Assembly: GCA_910574745.1 (NCBI GenBank) | Contig: CAJTCE010000007.1 | Coordinates: forward strand, 87,246-151,245 | Direction: 5' to 3' | Length of the DNA stretch: 64,000 bases | Source of the DNA: Lachnospiraceae bacterium | GTDB taxonomy: Bacteria > Bacillota > Clostridia > Lachnospirales > Lachnospiraceae | In this document: piece after piece, positions 32,680-42,029 of the stretch | Numbering within the stretch: the first letter of the stretch is position 1 | Layout of the letters: each line of letters opens with the position of its first letter | Position numbers and translations under genes: made by a program | Notes under the pieces: model-generated | Told to the model about the DNA's origin: nothing | Database searches by the model: none | Seen by the model: the letters and a program-made list of their open reading frames with translations, nothing else

Positions 32680-33159
32680 ATGAAAAAGATAAATAATAAA
32701 GAAAATGGTAAAGAGGATCATAAAAACTGTTCCATAGAGGCTTATTGGGAAACATATAAGGATTTGGACAGGATTTATTCCCGGTTTGCAAAGGAATGCG
32801 GTTTATCGGACGGCGAATACTGGGCTTTAGTCATGATCAGGGAGGGCTGCACCACACAGACGCAGATCAGGGAAGAGTTTTCTTTAAACAAGCAGACCAT
32901 TCATTCGGCAATCAAGCAGCTGGTAAAAAAAGGTTTAATCCGCCTTGAGACGAAGGAAGATAACCAGCGGGAAAAGAAAATACTTCTTACAAAAGAAGGA
33001 GAGGATTTTATTCGAAATCATATTGACGGAATGATACAACTGGAAAAGAAGGCATGGGATATGATGAGAAACGAGGAACAAGAGCAGCTCATAGCCCTTT
33101 CCCAAAGGTATAATGATTTGCTGGAATCGGAATTGGAAAGGTATTTAAAATCAGAATAG
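32680..33159 (+). CDS. MarR-family transcriptional regulator
   Basis: 159 residues. Winged helix with GLSDGEYWALVMIREG, then TQTQIREEFSLNKQTIHSAIKQLVKKGLIR (recognition helix) and the wing ETKEDNQREKKILLTKEG. The extreme N-terminus is unusually polar (MKKINNKENGKEDHKN). It lies 44 bases upstream of a MATE-type transporter, the common repressor-plus-efflux arrangement, so it probably represses that operon. Ligand unknown. Confidence 0.92.
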   Translation: MKKINNKENGKEDHKNCSIEAYWETYKDLDRIYSRFAKECGLSDGEYWALVMIREGCTTQTQIREEFSLNKQTIHSAIKQLVKKGLIRLETKEDNQREKKILLTKEGEDFIRNHIDGMIQLEKKAWDMMRNEEQEQLIALSQRYNDLLESELERYLKSE

Positions 33160-33203
33160 ATTTTTGATCGCAGAACTTTTAATAAGGAAAAGGAGGAGCA
33201 GAC

Positions 33204-34535
33204 ATGAAGATTCAATTATCAGAACATTTTTCTTATTCAAAATTACTTCGTTTTGTATTTCCGTCAATTGTTATGATGGTTTTTACTTCCATATACGGCG
33301 TCATTGACGGACTGTTTGTATCAAATTATGTGGGAAAAGTACCTTTTGCAGCCGTAAATCTGATTATGCCGTTTTTGATGATTTTAGGCTCTTTGGGTTT
33401 TATGATCGGAACCGGGGGAAGCGCCTTTGTGGCAAAAACACTGGGAGAGGGAAAGGAAGAGGAGGCAAAAAAGCACTTTTCCATGCTGGTATATGTTTCT
33501 ATAGCAGGCGGTATTATTTTATCGGTGATCGGAATCATCGTAATTCGTCCCCTAACAATAGCCATGGGCGCAGAAGGAGAGATGATAGACGCATGTGTGG
33601 TATACGGCAGGATTCTGCTGATTGCCATAACTCCCTTTATTTTACAGAATGTGTTCCAAAGCTTTTTTGTAACGGCGGAAAAACCCCAGCTGGGACTGGG
33701 GGTTACAGTTGCGGCAGGACTTACCAATATTTTTTTGGACTTTCTATTTGTTGCCGTTTTTAAATGGGGATTAGAGGGGGCTGCCATAGCTACTGCTATC
33801 AGCCAGTCTGTAGGCGGTTTATTTCCTCTGGTATATTTTATAAAGAAAAATAAAACGCCCCTGCAGCTGGTAAAGGCCAAATTTGATAAAAGCGTATTTT
33901 TTAAAACCTGCACCAACGGTTCGTCCGAGCTGGCAAGTAATATTTCCATGTCCTTAGTCAATATGCTGTATAATTTTCAGCTGATGAAGATTGCCGGGGA
34001 GGATGGAGTTGCGGCATACGGGGTCATTATGTATGTGAATTTCATATTTATAGCTATCTTTTTGGGCTACTCCATTGGCAGCGCGCCTATTGTAAGCTTT
34101 CACTACGGAGCAGGAAATCATGATGAATTAAAAAATTTATTGAAAAAAAGCTTGTTTTTAATCGGAAGCTTCGGTGTTATCTTAACGGTGGCGGCGGTAG
34201 GATCGTCGGGATTTCTATCTAAGATATTTGTAGGATATGATAAAGAGCTTTATGAAATGACCTGCTTTGGATTCCGGCTGTTTTCCCTGTCCTTTTTATT
34301 CAGCGGATTGAATATTTTTGGTTCGGCATTTTTTACGGCATTGAACAACGGGGTAGTTTCCGCATTGATTTCATTTTTAAGGGCTTTTGTCCTGCAGATT
34401 ATCATGGTGCTGCTGCTTCCTGTTTTCTGGGGAATAGGCGGGATTTGGTTTTCTGTTGTGGCGGCAGAATTGCTGGCGTTGTTTATTACGCTGTATTTTT
34501 TGGCAGCAAAAAGAAAAGATTATCACTATGCTTAA
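33204..34535 (+). CDS. MATE-family multidrug/solute efflux protein
   Basis: 443 residues with twelve predicted membrane segments in two similar halves. Family marks: FPSIVMMVFTSIYGVIDGLFV at the start and the paired GTGGSAFVAKTLGEGKEEEA and GYSIGSAPIVSFHYGAGNHDEL loops (residues about 70-90 and 290-312). MATE proteins export drugs or metabolites by sodium or proton antiport. AAGGAGGAG precedes the ATG. The preceding MarR gene is its likely regulator. Confidence 0.93.
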   Translation: MKIQLSEHFSYSKLLRFVFPSIVMMVFTSIYGVIDGLFVSNYVGKVPFAAVNLIMPFLMILGSLGFMIGTGGSAFVAKTLGEGKEEEAKKHFSMLVYVSIAGGIILSVIGIIVIRPLTIAMGAEGEMIDACVVYGRILLIAITPFILQNVFQSFFVTAEKPQLGLGVTVAAGLTNIFLDFLFVAVFKWGLEGAAIATAISQSVGGLFPLVYFIKKNKTPLQLVKAKFDKSVFFKTCTNGSSELASNISMSLVNMLYNFQLMKIAGEDGVAAYGVIMYVNFIFIAIFLGYSIGSAPIVSFHYGAGNHDELKNLLKKSLFLIGSFGVILTVAAVGSSGFLSKIFVGYDKELYEMTCFGFRLFSLSFLFSGLNIFGSAFFTALNNGVVSALISFLRAFVLQIIMVLLLPVFWGIGGIWFSVVAAELLALFITLYFLAAKRKDYHYA

Positions 34536-34571
34536 GGCACCGGATGCAGATTACTGCAAAGCGGAATTTTT

Positions 34572-35204
34572 TTACTGACGAACCACATAGGGGAAAACTT
34601 CAATATTTTTAAAGCCCATATTTTTCAGCTTCGTTACGGACTGTTGAATATGGGCGTCCGTATTATATTCTGGTATTTTCGGAACCCGGATATAAACATG
34701 ATCCAAAGATACTTTTTCCAAAAGAAGTTTAAGGTTAAGCAGGGTATTATCAATGGGCATACCGGTATAGGCTTTGTAGACGGAAGGTTCTAAATCCTTT
34801 ATATCCACAATGTAATCATTTACTACATCCAATACTTTTTCAAGTTTGGCAGAGGGGACATTTAAAGAGGTTTCTACTGTGAGAGTCCAGTCGGGACCGC
34901 AGACTTTTCGGAACTGCCGGATAAAATCAGCGTGCAAAAGCGCCTCTCCGCCTCCGAAGGTAATCCCGCCGCCCGTTGCCAAAAAATACAAGGCGTCGAT
35001 TTTTACTTTTTCATAAAGAGTTTCCGGAGACATAGGGATACATTTTTTTAAGGTTTCGGGATTCCACGCAAGGGGATTTAAACAATAGCGGCATTTTAAG
35101 GGGCAGCCGTAAGCGCCGACTAAAGTACTTACGCCTGTCCCGTCTGTGGTCATCCGATGTCTTTTTATCCCGAAAACGGGAAGAGTAGGGGAGTCTTTAT
35201 CCAT
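34572..35204 (-). CDS. Radical SAM enzyme (activase-like, short)
   Basis: 210 residues. The SAM/[4Fe-4S] motif is CPLKCRYC (C34, C38, C41), with GGGE-type ITFGGGEALLH at 81-91, which binds the methionine of SAM. The N-terminus FGIKRHRMTTDGTGVSTLVGAYG resembles glycyl-radical-enzyme activases, but no glycyl radical enzyme is nearby. There is no extra iron-sulfur insert or SPASM domain. AAGGAG lies before the ATG. The preceding gene on the same strand, 93 bases upstream, encodes a small protein with a Cys-rich N-terminal domain, a plausible partner or substrate. Confidence 0.88.
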   Translation of the reverse strand: MDKDSPTLPVFGIKRHRMTTDGTGVSTLVGAYGCPLKCRYCLNPLAWNPETLKKCIPMSPETLYEKVKIDALYFLATGGGITFGGGEALLHADFIRQFRKVCGPDWTLTVETSLNVPSAKLEKVLDVVNDYIVDIKDLEPSVYKAYTGMPIDNTLLNLKLLLEKVSLDHVYIRVPKIPEYNTDAHIQQSVTKLKNMGFKNIEVFPYVVRQ

Positions 35205-35233
35205 GCTTTTCTCCTTTTTATCCCCTCCTGAAA

Positions 35234-35281
35234 TACCCTAAAGGGTACAAGAGGGCAAATTTACATGCAAATTCGGCAACT
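35234..35281. repeat. Dispersed palindromic repeat copy (TACCCTAAAGGGTA)
   Basis: TACCCTAAAGGGTA (35234-35247) is the same palindrome as TACTCTAAAGAGTA elsewhere, with both arms changed together (compensated). It is followed by GCAAATTTACATGCAAATTCGG, written here as its words ACATGCAAATTCGG, which resembles the sequence after the copy near 43846. It lies between the Cys-rich gene and the radical SAM gene. Confidence 0.5.
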
Positions 35282-35297
35282 GACGTGGGATGTTTGA

Positions 35298-35837
35298 TTA
35301 GTTTTCAGGATCTATATTGATGTAGCTGATATCGCCTGTCAGGTTGTCTGTATCGAGGGGTTCATTTGTTTCATCAATACCCTCTTCTCCTTCTACTTTA
35401 CCTTCTATTTCCGGTTCTTTTTCATTTTCCGGGGAGTTCTGTTCCGATTCTTTAAGGCTGTCCGACACATTGCCCTCCGGTTCTCCCACATTTGTTTCGG
35501 GAATTACTTCGTCCTCCGAATCGTATGGAGCTACATCGACATTGCCGGAAATATCTTCATATCCGGAATCCGGTGCATTGTTTTCGGTTTCAGATGCACA
35601 TGCAGTAAGGGAAGCGCATACGCTTATGGAAATGCCGGCTACGGCGACAGCTTTTCCAAGTCCCTGTCTGATGGCAAGCTCTCTTTCCAAATATCGCAGC
35701 TCTGCCTCGCATTTAGGGCAGGTTCCCAAGCAGTCTCCCTGATATTTGCATTGGGATACTACATAGGGTATATCGTTTTTTTCTGCAATCTGCCTGCGGA
35801 TTTCTTTTAGGGCTTTGCATTTTTCTTTACCTTTCAT
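35298..35837 (-). CDS. Cys-rich N-terminal domain protein with internal lipobox and acidic tail
   Basis: 179 residues in three parts. Residues 1-60 hold KCKALKEIRRQIAEKNDIP and a cluster C30, C36, C40, C43 (QCKYQGDCLGTCPKCEAE) that could bind zinc or an iron-sulfur cluster. Residues 61-80, GKAVAVAGISISVCASLTAC, are hydrophobic and end in a lipobox-like LTAC (C80). Residues 81-179 are very acidic and disordered (E, D, N, S, P). I recall similar N-terminal domains in other gut anaerobes, but no function. GGAGG precedes the ATG. It is upstream of, and codirectional with, the radical SAM gene. Confidence 0.75.
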   Translation of the reverse strand: MKGKEKCKALKEIRRQIAEKNDIPYVVSQCKYQGDCLGTCPKCEAELRYLERELAIRQGLGKAVAVAGISISVCASLTACASETENNAPDSGYEDISGNVDVAPYDSEDEVIPETNVGEPEGNVSDSLKESEQNSPENEKEPEIEGKVEGEEGIDETNEPLDTDNLTGDISYINIDPEN

Positions 35838-35923
35838 AAGCTGTTACCTCCATAAAATAATGAAATTTCTTTTCTGATAATGATACGGTTAGAATATGGT
35901 AAATTTATGGGAAATGTGAAGAT

Positions 35924-36781
35924 TTATTGTTTCTCCTTTACCGGAATCCAGACCTCTGCATAGTATGCAGGGTCCTGAGTTCCTGCTTCATAATCGGCGG
36001 CATTGCTGTAATACTCAATATTATAGCCTTCGCTGACTTCATAGCGGCTCGTTGGAAGCCACTGGGAGAAAATTTTCTTATTGACTTCCTGCAATGCAAG
36101 AGGCATAGGTCCAAGACAGGGAAAAACCGCCCATGTATGACCGGGGATTTCATATTCCTCAAGATGCTTTTTTCCGGCGGTTTCCGGTTGGAAATCATCT
36201 GCAATCATGTATCGGAAGCGGTTACCGGCCATTTCCTCATCAAAGCAGATGCCATATATCCCCATTAGGGGCGTTGCCTTTCCTAAGGATTTCAGCTCAT
36301 CCCAATATTTGGGAATGTCTGTGTTTGCCGATTCATAAGAGAACATTCTTGAAATGCCCATTACCTTAAATGGGCATTTCTTTTCAATACGGTATTCCAT
36401 TAGAGTGCCGCCTTCTAATGATAGTCTGATGTGTAAGGGGGCGAAGGATTTCAGAGAAGCGTTGTTTTTTCGCACATCGGTGGGATTGCTTCCGTGGAAT
36501 CTTGTGAATGCCTTTGTGAAGCTGTCCGGGGAATCATAACCATATTTTACAGCCAGATCGATAATCTTGATATCTGATGAAAGCAATTCGCTGCCGGCAA
36601 GGGATAACCGTCTCATCCGAATATACTCGCCTACCGTGTATCCGCAAAGCATGGAAAAACCTTTCTGGAAGTAAAACGGGGAGATATTCACTTTTGAAGC
36701 GATTCCGGACACTGTCAGATTTTCGGTAATGTTTTCTTCAATATATTGGATTGCAGCTTCTGTGGCTTTGATCCAGTCCAT
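35924..36781 (-). CDS. AraC-family regulator with GyrI-like effector domain
   Basis: 285 residues. The N-terminal AraC double helix-turn-helix (about 1-105) has ENLTVSGIASKVNISPFYFQKGF and VKYGYDSPDSFTKAFTRFHG. The C-terminal half (about 125-285, starting MEYRIEKKCPFKVMGISR) is a GyrI/Bacterial-effector-binding domain with EEYEIPGHTWAVFPCLGP. Such regulators (Rob/SoxS-like fusions) bind small amphipathic ligands. AAGGAGG precedes the ATG. It is 17 bases downstream of the transglutaminase-like gene and cotranscribed with it. Confidence 0.9.
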   Translation of the reverse strand: MDWIKATEAAIQYIEENITENLTVSGIASKVNISPFYFQKGFSMLCGYTVGEYIRMRRLSLAGSELLSSDIKIIDLAVKYGYDSPDSFTKAFTRFHGSNPTDVRKNNASLKSFAPLHIRLSLEGGTLMEYRIEKKCPFKVMGISRMFSYESANTDIPKYWDELKSLGKATPLMGIYGICFDEEMAGNRFRYMIADDFQPETAGKKHLEEYEIPGHTWAVFPCLGPMPLALQEVNKKIFSQWLPTSRYEVSEGYNIEYYSNAADYEAGTQDPAYYAEVWIPVKEKQ

Positions 36782-36798
36782 GTAATGTACCTCCTTGG

Positions 36799-37734
36799 TT
36801 AAAATGTCAGCCCGCTCTCTAATTCTGCACCATGATCGTAATCCCCTACAAGAGGACTGTTTAAAATCCTGAATTTTCTTTCACGCTCCCAAAATGCACA
36901 GAGCTCATCAAAATATTTGTCCGGTTCCAAAAGGTATTTTGCCAGTTGATCTAACTCCTGCAATTCCTTTTCAGTCAGTTTATCAAGTCTTCCTTCCAGA
37001 TATGCCGGTAAAAAGCTGTAAGTCAATTCATGATTCATGAGGGCATGGAAATCATAAATCAAATAACGGATCAGCGCAGGAAGGGAACAGGTTCCCAATC
37101 CGTCGGCATATAAATATTGTTTTCCGTCTGTTTTTCCCCTTCTTACGGCAAGATAGGCTTCGGCAGCCCAGTCAAAACTGTTTATTGGAATATCATATTG
37201 GGAAAGAGGCATACCGCCTTCTTCATAAAAACCGTCTGCGTCAAAAGTAATCCAGCGGTTTTCTTTTTCGCTGTAATATTGATTAATCCAATGATCCATG
37301 CTGACACCTTCCTTAAAGTAGGGTGCGAATCCGGCACGGCTTCTTGCAGGGATTCCCTTGGCTTTTTGGATTGCACTCATAAGCACGGATACATAGCGGC
37401 ATGTTACTACGATTTTATGCTCTACTTTCCGGTCCTTTACAAAACCCCGTTCATCCAATCGGAATAACTCTGCAGTAAGGGCCGGGGCTGTCAGAAGGAT
37501 GTCGTCCTCGCATCTCATCCGGTACCAGGGATAGCGGTTCATATCGCCGTACATAAGGCTTTTGTTGGCATTGGTGTTCCCTTCTTTCAAGGTTACCCGG
37601 TGTATTACCTGACTGCATATCAATCTGCCAAGCACGGAAATGTCATCCGGCAGGGATTGGAAATAGTCCTTATAGCATCCTGCATAAGTAAATGTTCCGG
37701 TTTTTTTATAATGCTCTAAAATACATTCTTCCAT
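36799..37734 (-). CDS. Transglutaminase-like domain protein
   Basis: 311 residues from the ATG at 37734, preferred because CGGAGGA lies eight bases upstream; an in-frame ATG at 37755 has no ribosome-binding site. The transglutaminase/peptidase-like core shows the triad: Cys in VVTCRYVSVLMSAIQKAKGIPAR (C112), His in SMDHWINQYYS (H148) and Asp in RWITFDADG (D165). There is no signal peptide, so it is cytoplasmic. The natural substrate of this group is unknown. It pairs with an AraC/GyrI-like regulator. Confidence 0.8.
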   Translation of the reverse strand: MEECILEHYKKTGTFTYAGCYKDYFQSLPDDISVLGRLICSQVIHRVTLKEGNTNANKSLMYGDMNRYPWYRMRCEDDILLTAPALTAELFRLDERGFVKDRKVEHKIVVTCRYVSVLMSAIQKAKGIPARSRAGFAPYFKEGVSMDHWINQYYSEKENRWITFDADGFYEEGGMPLSQYDIPINSFDWAAEAYLAVRRGKTDGKQYLYADGLGTCSLPALIRYLIYDFHALMNHELTYSFLPAYLEGRLDKLTEKELQELDQLAKYLLEPDKYFDELCAFWERERKFRILNSPLVGDYDHGAELESGLTF

Positions 37735-37897
37735 AAATGTGTCCTCCGAGTTCATAGTATGTATTCCTGTAATGGATTGCTATTTCGTCGATGGCGGCAG
37801 AATTGTCCCCAATCAGCTTTTGGTTTTAGGAATACCATTTCAGTATATGATTTTTGGAGGCGGTTTTCCCGATAATAAATGCTGTTTTTTGTCGGTT

Positions 37898-38623
37898 TTA
37901 TTTTTCTGCTTCTTTTAATATAGCATCCGCTTCCTGTTCTGTTATTTTTCCACAGGAAATCATACGTTCCAGCACAACCGACAGTCTCTTTTTTGCAAGG
38001 TCTATATGATTATCCAAAGAATAAATTGAGGGAGCGTTTGGTATGCCCGCCAGCATAACTGCTTCGTAATCCGTCAGTTCAGAGGGCGGTTTGCCGAAAT
38101 AGCCCTGTGCCGCATCATAGATTCCGTAATATCCGCTGCCAAAGTAAATGGTATTTACATATAATTCAAAAAGCTCTTCTTTGCTGTATTCTTTTTCAAG
38201 GGCAAAGGCGGCAAAGACCTCAGCAAACTTGCGGTCAAAGCGTTTTTCCTGTGTAAAGAGCAGGTTTTTAGTAATCTGTTGCGTAATGGTGCTGCCTCCT
38301 TCCTTAAAGGAACGGGCTTTGATATTGGTCCAAGCGGCTCTGCCGATTGCCAACAGGTCAATGCCGAAATGGGATTCAAAACGCTTGTCCTCTGCGGAAA
38401 TCACAGCGTCAATATAGATAGATGGCAATTCGTCATATGTGGTAAAGTTTTCCTGACTGCGGACTGCGTCGACAATTTCAGTAATGGGTTTTTCCGTGAC
38501 TGCGTTCCGGTACATGGTGTATCCTTTTATACCGTAAAAAGCAACCATGAACAAAAGTACAGTCAGGAAAAGAGCTGATAGCCGGAATAAAGCCTTCCGT
38601 ATAAACCGTAGTAGGGATTTCAT
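37898..38623 (-). CDS. Monofunctional peptidoglycan glycosyltransferase (GT51)
   Basis: 241 residues. A membrane anchor (about 10-32) is followed by the GT51 domain with catalytic ISAEDKRFESHFGID (E78), EGGSTITQQITKN (108-120), RKFAEVFAAFALEKEYSKEE and LYVNTIYFGSGYYGI. It polymerises lipid II glycan strands outside the membrane and lacks a transpeptidase domain. AAGGAGG precedes the ATG. It lies 110 bases downstream of an FtsX-type permease and on the same strand as the kinase/regulator/ABC module, so it may belong to the same cell-wall stress response. Confidence 0.93.
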   Translation of the reverse strand: MKSLLRFIRKALFRLSALFLTVLLFMVAFYGIKGYTMYRNAVTEKPITEIVDAVRSQENFTTYDELPSIYIDAVISAEDKRFESHFGIDLLAIGRAAWTNIKARSFKEGGSTITQQITKNLLFTQEKRFDRKFAEVFAAFALEKEYSKEELFELYVNTIYFGSGYYGIYDAAQGYFGKPPSELTDYEAVMLAGIPNAPSIYSLDNHIDLAKKRLSVVLERMISCGKITEQEADAILKEAEK

Positions 38624-38650
38624 AAGCTGTCAGCCTCCTTTCTGACAATT

Positions 38651-38690
38651 CACTCCTGCGGGTACGGGGGTACTTACGGCGGGAGCGTTG
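38651..38690. repeat. Dispersed repeat relative (CACTCC...GGCGGGAGCG)
   Basis: CACTCCTGCGGGTACGGGGG followed by TACTTACGGCGGGAGCG resembles the part of the repeat copy at 45095-45120 (CACTCACGTTTATGGCGGGAGTG). It contains no CTCTAAAGAG core. It sits in the gap between the permease and the glycosyltransferase gene. Confidence 0.35.
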
Positions 38691-38733
38691 GTTTATCTGT
38701 AGAGTAAACTTTTTGTAATTCAAATTATATAAA

Positions 38734-41283
38734 TTAAGTCATTTCATCACGTAAAGCATCAATAATGTTTTCTCTTCTGATTTTTCCCGTGGTGTAAAGC
38801 ATGGTAATGAAAACGATTAGAAATACACCAACAACGCTGATGATCATGCTATTCCAGGGAAATATGAAGATGTTGTTTCCTTCAATAGTGCCCCAGTTCA
38901 TACCCAGATAAATCAGGTAAGAGAGAAGCAGGGAAAGGGGCAATCCGAAGAGCATGGTTTGTGAGCCGTAAAGAACACATTCAAACCGCATCATCTTATT
39001 AAAATCCCGGTCGGACATACCTACAGAACGAAGCATGGCCAGTTCCTGCCTCCGAAGCCGGATGTTGGTGGAAATTGTATTAAATACATTGGCAACTGCA
39101 ATCAGTGAAATCATTCCGATAAAGACAACGGAAAACAGATTTACAATAAATATGAGATTGCGGTTTTGTTCAAGGATGGCATAAACATTGTACAGGTTGT
39201 AATAAGAAGTAATGCCGGAGCCGTCAATGATATTTTTCATGGCAGCTACAGACTGCCCGGGATTTTCCGATTCAAAAGTCATGCCCAGCTTTGCAGGCTT
39301 TATATCTGCGTTTAATGCGTCAAACTGTGGCTTTACTTCATAAGGGGCGATCAGCATAAGAGTGTAGCCGGTCCATTCATTGGCATCCGCAGGCAGCAGG
39401 TCCGGATAATCCTGTATAAAGGTTCCAAGAACCGTTTTTGAGTCACTGCCGGATTGGGATTTTATGGTAAATTCCATGGGGCTTTCCTGAACATACCATT
39501 TTTGCGGCAAAATGCCTGCTATAACCATATTCTCTCCTTTTCCGGAATATTTTTCCGGGGAAAGGTTCTGTTTTTTCAGTAAATCCTGATATATGTCATT
39601 TTCGACAAACTGTACATCCAGCTGTACTTCTACGGTTTCCTTTATAGGGTCATAGCCGATGGCTTCTCCGTATTCTTCCATAAAATGTTCTGAAAGTTCA
39701 CTGACGTTTAAGGTACAGGAATAGCTGGAAAGAGCCTGATAGGAGCTTTTGGTAACGCCCGGGACATTTTTCATATTTTCATAAAGGGGAAAGAAATCCT
39801 CTTCCCTGATATCCCGGCTGTGAAAGGAAATATCATATTCTTCCACTACCTGGGAGGATGCCTCTGCCGTCTGATTGAGATAAGTCACAAAAGAACTGGT
39901 TCCTACAGTCAGTATGACACTTAACATGAGGGATAAAATAATGCTGCGATACCGTCTTTTGTTTCTTTTAAAATTCTTTAAAGCCAGCATTCCTTCAAGG
40001 CCGTAAAGCAATTCTGCAAATTTTGAAGTTTTTACCGCTTTTGCTTCTACCTTGATTTCATTGGTCTGACGGATACATTCCATAATGGACATACCGGCGG
40101 CTTTTTTTGCCGGAATGTAGGCTGAAATCAGAATTGTAACCATACTGATCATAACAGCGGCTATCAGGGCCGGAACAGATACCTTTAAAGTCAGGGGAAC
40201 ATTTCCGTACATAATATTTTTAAAGTTTTTCTCCACAAAAGCCAATATAATCCTGATAACGGGAATACCGGTCAAAATACCTAGGGGTATGCCTAAAACG
40301 CCGATGCAGAAACCCTCAAACAATACGGAATGCCGAAGCTGCTTTTCCGTGGCTCCTACGGACATAAGGATTCCGAACTGGTGGGTGCGCTCATTTAAAG
40401 AAATATTGAAGGAATTATAAATTAAAAATACAGAGCCCAGCATGACCAGAAAAATTAAAATAACCCCGATGGAACAGAGAAGAATAACCAAGGTTTTTTC
40501 TCCTGAAAGTCCCATAAATCTAAGAACCTCATTATTTAATACATAATCAACGCCATCGGCAGATTTCTTTATATAAGAATGAAGCCCATAAGGATTTTTC
40601 AATGTAATAAATGCAGTAAGGCTGTCATTGTCTGTAACAGCATTTACCTTTGTAATCAGGGTATATCCGGGAGCAGAAAATTCCTCCACTGCCGGACGCT
40701 GGCAGATTCCCACAACGGTATAGGTTTTTTTCTCATTTGTAACCAGTGTTTCTTCTCCATGGGAATAGAGGTCGTGCTGGCAAAGCTTTTCATTTCCTTT
40801 CATACGGCTTCCTACAGATAAAGTAAGGGTATCTCCTATGGAGATTTGCACGCCTCCGTTTGAAGAAATATGTGCGGGTATTACTACCTCGTTTTCATTT
40901 TCCGGCAGACGTCCGGAAAGAAGCTGAAGGGGAAGGGTATTGAAAGCTTTTTCATCCCATCCGCTGATGAAAAGGTAGGGTTTATCAGGATTCTGCCCGC
41001 CTTCCAAAGTACTGTAGCCAATATTTTGCAGGGCAAGGGTATCTGCCACAGAGCTGTTTTCTGCCTGGCTTTGTATCAAGGAAGAATCTGTATCAGGGAA
41101 TTCCACATGCCAGTTACCGTATTTGGTAATGGAGCCGTTTATCATATAGTCCTGAAGGGAAACGGCAAAGCAGGCAACGGCTGTAATCAGGGCGGCGGAC
41201 ATTGCCACGCCGATGATTGTAACAAATGTCCGTGTACGGTTCTTTTTTAAGCCTTGAAGGGCAACCTTGTTGAAAATATTCAT
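38734..41283 (-). CDS. FtsX-type ABC transporter permease (two FtsX domains)
   Basis: 849 residues with the same architecture as the permease at 21966-24446: N-terminal anchor (about 20-42), an outside domain, three membrane segments near 265-400, a second anchor near 450, a second outside domain and a C-terminal set of three. FtsX marks are LNERTHQFGILMSVGATEKQLRH and IRLRRQELAMLRSVGMSDRDFNK. Sequence identity with the other permease is low by eye. The ATG overlaps the ATPase stop (ATGA). Substrate unknown; peptide antibiotics or envelope signals are typical for such systems. Confidence 0.92.
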   Translation of the reverse strand: MNIFNKVALQGLKKNRTRTFVTIIGVAMSAALITAVACFAVSLQDYMINGSITKYGNWHVEFPDTDSSLIQSQAENSSVADTLALQNIGYSTLEGGQNPDKPYLFISGWDEKAFNTLPLQLLSGRLPENENEVVIPAHISSNGGVQISIGDTLTLSVGSRMKGNEKLCQHDLYSHGEETLVTNEKKTYTVVGICQRPAVEEFSAPGYTLITKVNAVTDNDSLTAFITLKNPYGLHSYIKKSADGVDYVLNNEVLRFMGLSGEKTLVILLCSIGVILIFLVMLGSVFLIYNSFNISLNERTHQFGILMSVGATEKQLRHSVLFEGFCIGVLGIPLGILTGIPVIRIILAFVEKNFKNIMYGNVPLTLKVSVPALIAAVMISMVTILISAYIPAKKAAGMSIMECIRQTNEIKVEAKAVKTSKFAELLYGLEGMLALKNFKRNKRRYRSIILSLMLSVILTVGTSSFVTYLNQTAEASSQVVEEYDISFHSRDIREEDFFPLYENMKNVPGVTKSSYQALSSYSCTLNVSELSEHFMEEYGEAIGYDPIKETVEVQLDVQFVENDIYQDLLKKQNLSPEKYSGKGENMVIAGILPQKWYVQESPMEFTIKSQSGSDSKTVLGTFIQDYPDLLPADANEWTGYTLMLIAPYEVKPQFDALNADIKPAKLGMTFESENPGQSVAAMKNIIDGSGITSYYNLYNVYAILEQNRNLIFIVNLFSVVFIGMISLIAVANVFNTISTNIRLRRQELAMLRSVGMSDRDFNKMMRFECVLYGSQTMLFGLPLSLLLSYLIYLGMNWGTIEGNNIFIFPWNSMIISVVGVFLIVFITMLYTTGKIRRENIIDALRDEMT

Positions 41284-41969
41284 GACCGTACCACCTGCCT
41301 CTCATCACGAATTACTTTTCCGTCTGCAATGGTAATGATGCGCTCCGCCTGAAGGGCAATGTTTTCGTCATGGGTAACCAGAAGCAGAGTCTGCCCGTAT
41401 TTTTCGTTACTTTCTTTTAAAAGCCTTATGATTTCCTGTCCGTTACGGCTGTCCAAAGCGCCGGTGGGTTCGTCCGCCAGCATAACCGACGGAGCGTTCA
41501 TCAAGGCCCGGCCGATGGCAACGCGCTGCTGCTGGCCTCCTGAGAGCTGGTTGGGAAGATGGGTTTTCCGATCCTGTAGTCCCAGCAGATCCAGTAAGTC
41601 GTTGAGTCGTTCTTTATTAACCCTTCGTTTGTCCATCAGAATGGGAAGGGTAATATTTTCCACCACATTCAGGGTAGGAATGAGATTATGGAACTGATAA
41701 ATCAATCCCACCTGACGGCGGCGGAAGATAGCCAGCTTTTCATTGCTGCCTGCATAAATGTCCTGACCGTTCAAATAAATTTTGCCGCCGGTAGGGGTAT
41801 CCACACCGGCTATGGCATGCAAAAGAGTAGATTTACCTGAGCCGGAAGATCCGATAATGGCGGTAAATTCTCCTTTTTCAATGGTAAGGGAAATATTGTC
41901 CAGAGCAATGACCTGATTTTCGCCCAAACCGTATACCTTACATAAATTTTCAATTTTCAAAAACTCCAT
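41280..41969 (-). CDS. ABC transporter ATP-binding protein (LolD/MacB type)
   Basis: 229 residues from the ATG at 41969 (MEFLKIENLCKVYGLG), which is preceded by AAGGAGGC; an in-frame upstream ATG at 41999 is less likely. Walker A GSSGSGKST, signature LSGGQQQRVAIGRAL, Walker B VMLADEPTGALD and switch His in LLVTHDENIA are intact. It energises the permease encoded next. The upstream spacer holds a 22-base-spaced repeat that may be the response-regulator site. Confidence 0.95.
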   Translation of the reverse strand: MEFLKIENLCKVYGLGENQVIALDNISLTIEKGEFTAIIGSSGSGKSTLLHAIAGVDTPTGGKIYLNGQDIYAGSNEKLAIFRRRQVGLIYQFHNLIPTLNVVENITLPILMDKRRVNKERLNDLLDLLGLQDRKTHLPNQLSGGQQQRVAIGRALMNAPSVMLADEPTGALDSRNGQEIIRLLKESNEKYGQTLLLVTHDENIALQAERIITIADGKVIRDERQVVRS

Positions 41970-42029
41970 AATATGAGCCTCCTTCTTGTGAATGTTCAAA
42001 ATTATCTTTGAATCTACTCATACAATAGA

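Noticed and set aside
35344..35742. 132-codon Ser-rich ORF opposite the Cys-rich protein gene
   Set aside because: It is the complement of the acidic Glu/Ser-coding tail, which gives long open antisense frames; no ribosome-binding site.
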